Positions 1 to 5,926 of a DNA stretch of 6,333 nucleotides are shown piece by piece. The notes under the pieces were generated by a model. It was not told where the DNA came from. It saw nothing but the letters and a program-made list of their open reading frames with translations, and made no database searches. The position numbers were made by a program, and so were the translations under genes. Within the stretch, counting starts at the first letter, position 1, and the number at the start of each line of letters is the position of its first letter. The stretch is taken from the NCBI GenBank assembly GCA_016882585.1, contig VGPP01000101.1, positions 1 to 6,333 of the forward strand, in the 5' to 3' direction. This DNA comes from Cyanobacteria bacterium M_surface_7_m2_037 (GTDB taxonomy: Bacteria > Cyanobacteriota > Cyanobacteriia > PCC-6307 > Cyanobiaceae).

Positions 1-291
1 GTGAGCTATGCACCGCGCCAGCTGGTGGATGGCGCGGTGAGTGTGCCCGTGGTGTTCGACAACGGCTCCGATCTGGTGGTGGCCGCTGCGCCGGCCGATC
101 TCGACCCTGCAGCCTTTGCCCCCTCGGTGCAGCAGGTGGCCCTCAACCTGCGCGGCAGCGGCCGCGGCACCCAACTGGTGGAGGTGCGCCTGCGGCGGGT
201 TGACCCCACGGCTCCTGGTACCGATACGCCCGTGGTGCTCGCCACTGCCATCCGCAACCTGGCCGATGGCAGCGTGAGCCTGCAGGGTTGA
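1..291 (+). CDS. Hypothetical protein, possibly the C-terminal part of a longer one
   Basis: An open frame runs from the first base of the window to a TGA at 289-291, giving 96 residues. It opens with a GTG exactly at the window edge, so I cannot tell whether this is the true start or an internal valine codon; the 5' end should be treated as possibly missing. The sequence is rich in Val, Ala, Asp and Pro. Alternating hydrophobic stretches (around residues 13-28, 44-50 and 58-66) suggest a beta-rich fold. No signal peptide, membrane helix, cysteine or catalytic motif is visible. The frame shows normal high-GC codon bias and ends 19 bases before the next gene, so the two are probably transcribed together. 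I do not recognise the family and assign no function. Confidence 0.6.
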   Translation: MSYAPRQLVDGAVSVPVVFDNGSDLVVAAAPADLDPAAFAPSVQQVALNLRGSGRGTQLVEVRLRRVDPTAPGTDTPVVLATAIRNLADGSVSLQG

Positions 292-310
292 TCCCGGGAG
301 ACACGGGCCC

Positions 311-715
311 TTGAGCCGCTCTCTAGGCCCACTCCCCAGACACTTCCGCAAGGAGGAACTGGTGCTGCAGAGCCATGGCGTGGCCAGTTGGCAACAGCTG
401 GCGGCCCTGACTGATGGCCAACTGCGGCAGCTCTCCAGCCAAGGCGGTGCCTTGGAGCGGCAGTTGCGCAAGTTGCGCGGCCAGGCGCAGCTGGTGGTGG
501 AGCTGCAGCTGGAACCCCATGAGGCTGCACTGCTGCTCTATGCCGGCATTGCCTCCAGCCGGGGGTTGGCGCAGGCTTCGCCCCAGCAGCTGCTCACACA
601 ACTGGGGCGGCTGGAGCGATCGCTCACGGGCATGGCGCCAGCCTGCGTGGATGCCACCACTGTGCGCCTCTGGATCCAACGGGCTCAGCAGGCCTCCGGT
701 CGCTCCGGGAAGTGA
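311..715 (+). CDS. DUF4332-like helical protein
   Basis: This encodes 134 residues if the TTG at 311 is the start, or 117 if the GTG at 362 is used. The protein is rich in Leu, Gln and Arg and almost entirely helical by appearance. It has two similar halves (about residues 12-60 and 66-130). Each half follows a pattern in which a 'G(I/V)-x-S-x-x-x-L-A' turn leads into helices, as in YAGIASSRGLAQAS and SHGVASWQQLAAL, and the protein ends with a VRLWIQRAQ segment. This resembles the helix-hairpin-helix-like repeats of DUF4332 proteins, which are common in cyanobacteria and of unknown role. I infer the family from pattern memory. No signal peptide or membrane segment is seen, so it is probably cytoplasmic. 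It sits 19 bases after the upstream gene and 75 bases before the next. The TTG start keeps the HFRKEEL segment, which looks like part of the first helix. The GTG start has a much better ribosome binding site. Confidence 0.8.
   Translation: MSRSLGPLPRHFRKEELVLQSHGVASWQQLAALTDGQLRQLSSQGGALERQLRKLRGQAQLVVELQLEPHEAALLLYAGIASSRGLAQASPQQLLTQLGRLERSLTGMAPACVDATTVRLWIQRAQQASGRSGK
351..356 (+). promoter_or_regulatory. Strong Shine-Dalgarno-like AGGAGG inside the DUF4332-like gene
   Basis: A perfect AGGAGG lies five bases upstream of an in-frame GTG at 362-364, which would shorten the DUF4332-like protein by 17 residues. It is the best ribosome binding site in the window. However, the same bases encode Lys-Glu-Glu in what looks like a helix of the domain, so it may be coincidence. 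The upstream TTG at 311 has only a GGGAG at 296-300, ten bases ahead. Confidence 0.4.
616..623. repeat. HIP1 octamer (GCGATCGC)
   Basis: This is an exact copy of the palindromic HIP1 octamer that is over-represented in many cyanobacterial genomes. It lies inside the DUF4332-like coding sequence. It supports a cyanobacterial origin but is not itself a mobile element. Confidence 0.8.
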
Positions 716-758
716 CCCCAACCCCACGGCAGGTTGCGGCTGCATCCTTGGAATGGAA

Positions 759-772
759 GCAGAACCATCTGC
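759..772 (+). other. Small hairpin in the 716-790 intergenic gap
   Basis: GCAGA and TCTGC form a perfect 5-bp stem around the loop ACCA, within the 75-base gap before the small exported protein. No T-tract follows, so a terminator call is not supported. It could be a weak structure in the 5' leader of the downstream gene or mere chance. No convincing promoter was seen in this gap. Confidence 0.2.
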
Positions 773-790
773 GCCGACGGCTGCACCGCC

Positions 791-1066
791 ATGACCCCAA
801 TCCGCCTCAGCGGCCCAGGGCTGGCCATCGCGCTGGCCTTCGCCACACCAGCCCTGGCCAATTCACCGCTGCTCGAATCGGTGAAAAACAACCCCCAGCG
901 AGCCAAGGCCCTCTGCGCCGAACTCAAAGCACTCAATGCCCAGGGGCTTTCCTACACCTCACCGCAAGCCGTGGCACAGATCGCCGCACGGCAGGGCCTG
1001 AGCAACACCGACGCCGAGATCCTCTCCACCTACGTGGTGGGGCTCTATTGCCCCGACGTGCGCTGA
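791..1066 (+). CDS. Small exported hypothetical protein with two cysteines
   Basis: This encodes a 91-residue protein with a clear Sec signal peptide. Residues 1-10 carry Arg5, residues 11-19 form a hydrophobic core (LAIALAFAT), and PALA ends in a likely signal peptidase cut after Ala23. The mature part of about 68 residues is helical and polar. It contains 'KALCAELK' and ends in 'YVVGLYCPDVR', so Cys42 and Cys87 are its only cysteines and could form a disulfide in the periplasm or thylakoid lumen (inference). I chose the ATG at 791 because the signal peptide begins there. An in-frame ATG at 734 would add 19 charged and polar residues ahead of it, which does not fit an export signal. I recall similar short proteins as conserved hypotheticals in picocyanobacteria, with no known function. 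The stop codon is one base from the next start, which suggests translational coupling with the hydrolase gene. Confidence 0.85.
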   Translation: MTPIRLSGPGLAIALAFATPALANSPLLESVKNNPQRAKALCAELKALNAQGLSYTSPQAVAQIAARQGLSNTDAEILSTYVVGLYCPDVR

Positions 1067-1067
1067 G

Positions 1068-2687
1068 GTGCCCGCCAGCTGGGTGAACGATCACTGGATC
1101 CAATCGGCCGACGGGTTGAACCTGTGCTGCCGGGTGTGGACACCCCCAGGTCCAGGCCCCTGGCCGGTTTTGCTGATGCGCCAGCCCTATGGGCGGGCCA
1201 TCGCATCCACTGTTTGCTACGCCCACCCCCAGTGGTACGCGCAGCACGGCTTTGCCGTGGTGGTGCAAGACGTGCGCGGCCGCGGCGACTCCCAGGGCCA
1301 CTTCCGCGGCTTCAGCCAGGAGGCCGCCGATGGCACCAGCACCCTGGCCTGGGTGCGAGCCCAGAGCTGGTGCAACGGGCGGGTGGGGAGTTACGGCTTC
1401 TCGTATCAGGGGCTCACACAACTCCTGCTGGCCAGCGACGCGCAGTTGCCCGATGCGCTGGCACCAGCCATGGCAGGCCTGGATGAGCGGCGCCACTGGG
1501 CCAGCGAGGGTGGTTGCCACTGGTGGGCCCTCGGGCTTGGCTGGGGGCTGCAGCTGGCGGCCCAGGCCTGCCAACGCCGCGGCGATCACGAAGGCTGGTG
1601 GGAGATCCGCCGCAGCCTGGAGAGCGGCGATTTTCTGCGCCACGGCCAGGCGCTGCTGGAGCGGCTGGATCCCGATGGCATGGCAGCCGCGTGGCTTCAG
1701 CTCGATCCGGCCGAGGCTGAGGGGTGGCGCCGGCATGAGCCACCAGCGGCGCTCTGGCGCAGGCCCATGCTGCTGATCGGCGGCTGGCACGATCCCCACC
1801 TGCTCGGCGTGCTGGATCTCTGGCAGCGGGCCCGCGCTGCCGGCGGTGAACCCTGGCTGCGGCTGGGGGCCTGGAGCCATCTGCAGTGGAACGGTGGCCT
1901 CGATCAGCTCCAGCTGGCGTTTTTCCGCCACCACCTGATGACAGGCAGCGAAACCATCGCAGCAGGCCCCGTGCCGCTGCCGCAGCAGCTGAGCATTGGC
2001 ACCGCCCTGCAGAACATCGCCACCGAGCAATGGGAGCCGCTTGAACCCACGGCCTGCAGCGATCAGCGCTGGCTCCTGTGCAGCAGTGGCCTGGCCGCCG
2101 TGGATGCCGCTGAGGGCCAGCTGATCGCCACCGATAGCCGTGCAACCCATGGCGAGGGTGGCCGTTGCACGATCGTGCACGACCCCTGGCGCCCCCTGCC
2201 AGGCCGGGGCGGGCATCTGGGCCTCGACGCCGGCGGCGTGCTGCGCACGGACTTGGATCAACGCAGCGACGTGGCCTGCTTCAGCAGCGGTGTGCTGGAT
2301 CAGCCGATCACCCTGCTGGGCCAGCCGGTGCTGGAGCTGGAGGCGATGGCCGATCAGCCAGGCTTCGACCTCTGCGCCGCCCTCTCAGTGGTGCAAAGCG
2401 ATGGCCAGGTGCGCCAATGCAGCAGCGGCGTGGCCCGCTGGCTGGGACACAGCTGCCAAACCATGGCCCCGCGCAGGGTGGAGCTGCAGCCGCTGCTGCT
2501 CACACTCCAGCCTGGAGAACGGCTGCGCCTCTCGCTGGGCCTGGCAGCCTGGCCCCAGATCGCGGTGAATCCCGGGGATGGCACGCTGCCGCGTGGTGCT
2601 GCCGGGCCGCAGCATCGGGTGATCAGCGTGGAGCTCAACCTGGGCTCAGCCAGCCTCAGCATCCAGCCAATGGTTGGGGCAAACTGA
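1068..2687 (+). CDS. CocE/NonD family serine hydrolase (predicted acyl esterase / X-Pro peptidase S15-like)
   Basis: This 539-residue enzyme belongs to the family of cocaine esterase, glutaryl-7-ACA acylase and X-Pro dipeptidyl-peptidases (COG2936), whose members cleave ester or amide bonds. The parts are in the usual order. An N-terminal alpha/beta-hydrolase core has 'RQPYGR' (Tyr41, matching the CocE oxyanion-hole Tyr44), then 'VVVQDVRGRGDS', then the nucleophile elbow GFSYQG with Ser112. A helical cap spans about residues 130-230. Asp242 lies in 'GGWHDPHLLG' and His271 in 'GAWSHLQW', completing the triad. A beta jelly-roll C-terminal domain covers about 310-535 ('DVACFSSGVL', 'GFDLCAALSVV'). 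The length is close to CocE. There is no signal peptide, so it should act in the cytoplasm. The natural substrate is unknown and cannot be read from the sequence. The GTG start at 1068 lies one base after the upstream TGA; a GTG at 1083 is the nearest alternative. All catalytic residues are present, so it is probably active. Confidence 0.93.
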   Translation: MPASWVNDHWIQSADGLNLCCRVWTPPGPGPWPVLLMRQPYGRAIASTVCYAHPQWYAQHGFAVVVQDVRGRGDSQGHFRGFSQEAADGTSTLAWVRAQSWCNGRVGSYGFSYQGLTQLLLASDAQLPDALAPAMAGLDERRHWASEGGCHWWALGLGWGLQLAAQACQRRGDHEGWWEIRRSLESGDFLRHGQALLERLDPDGMAAAWLQLDPAEAEGWRRHEPPAALWRRPMLLIGGWHDPHLLGVLDLWQRARAAGGEPWLRLGAWSHLQWNGGLDQLQLAFFRHHLMTGSETIAAGPVPLPQQLSIGTALQNIATEQWEPLEPTACSDQRWLLCSSGLAAVDAAEGQLIATDSRATHGEGGRCTIVHDPWRPLPGRGGHLGLDAGGVLRTDLDQRSDVACFSSGVLDQPITLLGQPVLELEAMADQPGFDLCAALSVVQSDGQVRQCSSGVARWLGHSCQTMAPRRVELQPLLLTLQPGERLRLSLGLAAWPQIAVNPGDGTLPRGAAGPQHRVISVELNLGSASLSIQPMVGAN

Positions 2688-2708
2688 GGCCCACTGTTGC
2701 TTCCTGCG

Positions 2709-3470
2709 ATGCTGCGCCCGCTGCGCTCCGCCCTGCCGGCTCTGCTGGCCGCCAGCCTGATCGGTGCCGCCGCCACCGCGCCCCTAGCCCAGGCGCAATC
2801 TGGCGCTGCAGCCAAAGCGGCAAGCTCAACCAGCAGCACGGTGCTGTCGATTGAGCAGGCCCGGGCCGCTGCGATGCGCATCCTCGATGCGGTGAAAAAT
2901 GGCGACGCCAAGGCGCGCTTTGCCCAGTTCTCCCCGGAGCTGCAGGCGGTCACCAGCCCGTCGATGATCGCGGCCACGATGCGCACCCAGCCCAAGGTGC
3001 TCAGCTATGAGCTGCTCAGCGTGCGCAGCGGCATGAGCGGCAGCACCGTGGAAGCCGAGCTCACCACCAAAGCCGGCAAGCGGGTGGTGTTCATGGTGCT
3101 GAACAGCAGCGGCAAGATTGCCCGCTACTACGTGGACCGTGCCGACGACACGGCGAGCCAGGTGGCGTTGCAATTCGTGCAGGCGGTGAGCACCGGCAAC
3201 TTCATCACCGCCCAGAGCTTCCTCAGCCCTGGCGCGCAGGAAGAGCTCACCCCGGCGGTGCTGCAGAGCAAATGGCTGGAACTGCAGCGTGAAACGGGCA
3301 ATTTCTTGAAGGTTGGCCGCGCTGTGGAAGCGGAAACCACGCCTGACACCCGCCTGGTGCTGGTGAACGTGCAGTTCAACCGCCTCGCCGACAACCTCTA
3401 CGTGATCCTCAACGGCGAAAACCAGATCACGGGTGTGGATTTCCCTGAAAACCCCGCCGGACCGAGCTGA
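2709..3470 (+). CDS. Exported protein with two tandem DUF3887-like domains
   Basis: This encodes a 253-residue protein. The signal peptide has Arg3 and Arg6, a hydrophobic stretch at about residues 8-26, and a likely cut after Ala29 (AQA). A short Ala/Ser/Thr linker (31-45) follows. Then come two similar modules, at about residues 48-143 and 146-246. Each starts with a helix of the type 'A-x-x-F/I-x-x-A-V-x-x-G-x-F/A', passes a segment with 'L-x-x-x-x-Q', and ends in beta strands that close with 'VVFMVLNSSGKIARYYV' or 'LYVILNGENQITGVDF'. This layout resembles DUF3887, an alpha+beta fold similar to NTF2/SnoaL that is found in exported proteins; the role is unknown. No cysteines are present in the mature protein. 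The ATG at 2709 is preferred over a TTG at 2697 because it places the basic residues at the start of the signal peptide. It lies 21 bases after the hydrolase stop and 62 bases before glgB. The product should act in the periplasm, lumen or envelope. Confidence 0.85.
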   Translation: MLRPLRSALPALLAASLIGAAATAPLAQAQSGAAAKAASSTSSTVLSIEQARAAAMRILDAVKNGDAKARFAQFSPELQAVTSPSMIAATMRTQPKVLSYELLSVRSGMSGSTVEAELTTKAGKRVVFMVLNSSGKIARYYVDRADDTASQVALQFVQAVSTGNFITAQSFLSPGAQEELTPAVLQSKWLELQRETGNFLKVGRAVEAETTPDTRLVLVNVQFNRLADNLYVILNGENQITGVDFPENPAGPS

Positions 3471-3479
3471 TCCAGGCCA

Positions 3480-3495
3480 GGAAAACCGGAAAACG
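3480..3495 (+). repeat. Tandem 8-base repeat upstream of glgB
   Basis: GGAAAACC is followed directly by GGAAAACG. The pair is flanked by GGCC on both sides (3475-3478 and 3495-3498). The A-runs sit on an 8-base period just ahead of a promoter-like box, so it may be a regulator site or an UP-like element for glgB. It may also be chance in a short AT-richer gap. Confidence 0.4.
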
Positions 3496-3499
3496 GCCT

Positions 3500-3505
3500 T
3501 AAGCT
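3500..3505 (+). promoter_or_regulatory. Possible -10 box of a glgB promoter (TAAGCT)
   Basis: TAAGCT, within TTAAGCT, is the best match to a sigma-70 -10 box in the 62-base gap before glgB, 27 bases ahead of the GTG start. No good TTGACA-like -35 box is present at the right distance; that position falls in or next to the tandem GGAAAAC repeat. This is a weak call. Confidence 0.25.
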
Positions 3506-3532
3506 CCCAGCCACGCTTTTGCACTCAAGCCT

Positions 3533-5824
3533 GTGCTGGCTCAGCTCGACTGGATGGTGGACGATGCCCAGCGCTTGGCCGAATGTCGGCACGACCATCC
3601 CTTCGCTGTGCTGGGCCCCCAGCCCCTCGAGAGCGGCAACTGGGTGGTGCGGGTGTGGATGCCCGAGGCCGAACGGGTTGAGCTGATGACGGGTGGGGTG
3701 GCTCTGCCCATGAGCACCCCCCATCACCCCTGGATCTTCGAAGCCGAAGTGTCCAGCGACCCCGGCAGCGGCTATCAGGTGCACGTGCTGCGCGGCGGCA
3801 TCGAGCACGTGGCCCACGATCCCTGGGCCTTCCGCGAGGAGTGGATGGGCGAGATGGATCGCCATCTGTTTGCGGAAGGCAACCACCACCACATCTGGGA
3901 GCGCATGGGCGCCCATGTGGTGACACGCAACGGCGTGGCCGGTGTGATGTTCTGCCTGTGGGCCCCCAACGCCCGCAGCGTGTCGGTGCTGGGCAACTTC
4001 AACAGCTGGGATGGGCGCCATCACCCGATGCAGGCGCGCCTGGGCGGCTGCTGGGAATTGTTCATTCCCGCGATCAAGCCCGGTGAGATCTACAAATACG
4101 AGATCCGCACCCAAGACGGCCACTGCTACCAGAAGGCCGACCCTTACGGCTTCCGCCACGAGGTACGCCCGAACAACGGCTCGATCGTGGAGGCGCTTGA
4201 GGGCTACAGCTGGGGCGATCTCGCCTGGATGCAGGAGCGCGACAGCAGCAACCCCCTCGATCAGCCGATCGCGGTGTACGAGATGCACCTGGGCAGCTGG
4301 ATGCACGCCAGCGCTGATCAGCCCTACATCGAGCCCGACGGCACGCCCCGTCCGCCGGTGCCAGCCGCCGACCTCAAGCCCGGCGCCCGCCTACTCACCT
4401 ACCCCGAACTGGCGGATCGGGTGATCCCCTATGTGAAGGCTCGCGGGTTCACCCACATCGAGCTGATGCCCCTCTCGGAGCATCCCTTCGATGGCTCCTG
4501 GGGTTATCAGGTGACCGGCTGGTACGCGCCCACCAGCCGCTTCGGCACGCCCGATGAATTCCGCGCCTTCGTGGACCGTTGCCATGCCGAGGGCATCGGC
4601 GTGATCCTCGACTGGGTGCCGGGCCACTTCCCCAAGGACGCGCACGGCCTGGCCTTCTTCGATGGCGCCCACCTCTACGAGCACGCCGATCCGCGTATCG
4701 GCGAGCACAAGGAGTGGGGCACGCTGATCTTCAACTACAGCCGCAACGAAGTTCGCAACTTCCTGGTAGCGAACCTGGTGTATTGGTTTGAGCAGTTCCA
4801 CATCGATGGCATCCGCGTGGATGCGGTGGCCTCGATGCTCTACCGCGACTATCTGCGCCCCGACGGCGAGTGGATCCCCAACGAACACGGCGGCCGCGAG
4901 AACACCGAGGCCGTGCGCTTCCTGCAGCAAGCCAACCACGTGCTGTTCCAGCACTTCCCGGGAGCCCTCTCCATCGCGGAAGAATCCACCACCTGGCCGA
5001 TGGTGACCAAGCCCACCGACATGGGCGGTCTGGGGTTCAACCTCAAATGGAACATGGGCTGGATGCACGACATGCTCGATTACTTCGAGCTGGATCCCTG
5101 GTTCCGCCAGTTCCACCAGAACAATGTGACGTTCTCGATCTGGTACGCCTATACCGAGAATTTCATGCTCGCCCTCAGCCACGACGAAGTGGTGCACGGC
5201 AAGAGCAACCTGCTCCACAAGATGCCGGGCGACGACTGGCAGAAGTTCGCCAACGTGCGGGCGCTGCTCGCCTACATGTGGACCCACCCCGGCAAGAAAA
5301 CCATCTTCATGGGGATGGAATTCGGCCAGCGCGGCGAATGGAACGTGTGGGGCGATCTGGAGTGGGAGCTGCTCCAGTACGAACCGCACCAGGGCCTGCA
5401 ACGCCTGGTGGACGACCTCAACGTGTTCTACAAATCCGAACGGGCGCTCTGGGGCGACGACTTCAGCGACTACGGCTTCCAGTGGATCGATTGCAACGAC
5501 AACCGCCACTCGGTGATCAGCTTCATGCGCCGCGAGAGCACCACCGGCCGCTGGGTGGTGGTGGTGGCCAACTTCACACCCCAGAGCCACTCCCACTACC
5601 GCATCGGTGTGCCGATGAGCGGCTTCTACAGCGAGGTGTTCAACACCGATTCAGAGCGCTACGGCGGCAGCAACCTGGGCAACCTGGGCGGCAAGTTCAC
5701 CGATGAATGGGGCATTCACGGCTACGAGCACTCGCTCGACCTCTGCCTGCCGCCGCTCTCGGTGCTGGTGTTCAGCCGCGATGAGAAGCGCAGCCAGGAG
5801 CTGGAGGCAGAGGCAGCGCTGTAG
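3533..5824 (+). CDS. glgB: 1,4-alpha-glucan branching enzyme (GH13)
   Basis: This 763-residue cytoplasmic enzyme cuts an alpha-1,4 glucan chain and rejoins the piece by an alpha-1,6 bond, creating the branches of glycogen. It has an N-terminal beta domain (about 20-115, 'HPFAVLGPQ'). A CBM48 domain follows (about 135-225, 'FCLWAPNARSVSVLGNFNSWDG'-type core). The GH13 catalytic barrel spans about 260-640, and a C-terminal beta domain about 645-755. Catalytic signatures are all intact: 'GSWGYQ' with Tyr325; 'DWVPGHF' with Asp360 and His365; 'GIRVDAVASM' with nucleophile Asp430; 'IAEEST' with acid/base Glu483; and 'LSHDEVVHG' with Asp551. The spacings 430-483 and 483-551 equal those of E. coli GlgB (405-458-526). 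The start is GTG at 3533 with no visible Shine-Dalgarno sequence; it is supported by the immediately following 'LDWMVDDAQRLAECRHDHPF', which looks like the normal N-terminus in picocyanobacteria. The chain is slightly longer than E. coli GlgB. It lies between the DUF3887-like gene and hemE. Confidence 0.98.
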   Translation: MLAQLDWMVDDAQRLAECRHDHPFAVLGPQPLESGNWVVRVWMPEAERVELMTGGVALPMSTPHHPWIFEAEVSSDPGSGYQVHVLRGGIEHVAHDPWAFREEWMGEMDRHLFAEGNHHHIWERMGAHVVTRNGVAGVMFCLWAPNARSVSVLGNFNSWDGRHHPMQARLGGCWELFIPAIKPGEIYKYEIRTQDGHCYQKADPYGFRHEVRPNNGSIVEALEGYSWGDLAWMQERDSSNPLDQPIAVYEMHLGSWMHASADQPYIEPDGTPRPPVPAADLKPGARLLTYPELADRVIPYVKARGFTHIELMPLSEHPFDGSWGYQVTGWYAPTSRFGTPDEFRAFVDRCHAEGIGVILDWVPGHFPKDAHGLAFFDGAHLYEHADPRIGEHKEWGTLIFNYSRNEVRNFLVANLVYWFEQFHIDGIRVDAVASMLYRDYLRPDGEWIPNEHGGRENTEAVRFLQQANHVLFQHFPGALSIAEESTTWPMVTKPTDMGGLGFNLKWNMGWMHDMLDYFELDPWFRQFHQNNVTFSIWYAYTENFMLALSHDEVVHGKSNLLHKMPGDDWQKFANVRALLAYMWTHPGKKTIFMGMEFGQRGEWNVWGDLEWELLQYEPHQGLQRLVDDLNVFYKSERALWGDDFSDYGFQWIDCNDNRHSVISFMRRESTTGRWVVVVANFTPQSHSHYRIGVPMSGFYSEVFNTDSERYGGSNLGNLGGKFTDEWGIHGYEHSLDLCLPPLSVLVFSRDEKRSQELEAEAAL

Positions 5825-5849
5825 CTCCGCTCTCCAGCAGTGTGACGAA

Positions 5850-5867
5850 GCGGCAGAACCCTGCCGC
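5850..5867 (+). terminator. Hairpin after glgB, possible terminator without a T-tract
   Basis: GCGGCAG and CTGCCGC form a perfect 7-bp GC-rich stem around an AACC loop, 26 bases after the glgB stop codon. No run of T follows (the next bases are GGGAAGG), so it is not a classic intrinsic terminator. It could still stop or pause transcription, protect the 3' end of the glgB mRNA, or belong to the hemE leader. Confidence 0.4.
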
Positions 5868-5897
5868 GGGAAGGTCTGGAACGGGGGCGCCTTCGGG

Positions 5898-5903
5898 TAG
5901 GTT
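5898..5903 (+). promoter_or_regulatory. Possible -10 box of a hemE promoter (TAGGTT)
   Basis: TAGGTT, 23 bases before the hemE ATG, is the best -10-like hexamer in the 102-base gap between glgB and hemE. No clear -35 box lies upstream. If real, transcription would begin about 15-17 bases before the ATG, leaving a very short leader. This is a weak call based on a single hexamer. Confidence 0.25.
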
Positions 5904-5926
5904 CGCGCTTCGCGTCCCCCTCGCCC

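Noticed and set aside
734..790. N-terminal extension of the small exported protein from an ATG at 734
   Set aside because: The extension (with Arg, Asp, Trp and Cys) precedes a complete signal peptide that starts at the ATG at 791, so export favours the later start.
933..2261. Long minus-strand open frame of 442 codons opposite the hydrolase gene
   Set aside because: It lies antisense to a well-recognised enzyme. It is rich in Ala, Gly, Pro, Gln and His, typical of reverse-strand frames in high-GC DNA, and shows no motif.
3398..4306. Minus-strand open frame of 302 codons across the glgB 5' end
   Set aside because: It overlaps two real genes and the gap between them, has a His/Ala-rich antisense composition, and shows no domain.
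5565..5590. Run of GTG repeats in glgB
   Set aside because: It simply encodes the valine run of a core beta strand (WVVVVANF) in the C-terminal domain and is not a microsatellite of note.
4391..5596. Minus-strand open frame of 401 codons opposite glgB
   Set aside because: It is fully antisense to the GlgB catalytic domain. Its Val/His/Glu-rich composition mirrors the codons of the + strand gene, and no family is recognisable.
4870..5706. Plus-strand open frame of 278 codons in another frame of glgB
   Set aside because: It is an Arg/Gly/Pro-rich out-of-frame shadow of glgB, while the glgB frame carries all the catalytic motifs.
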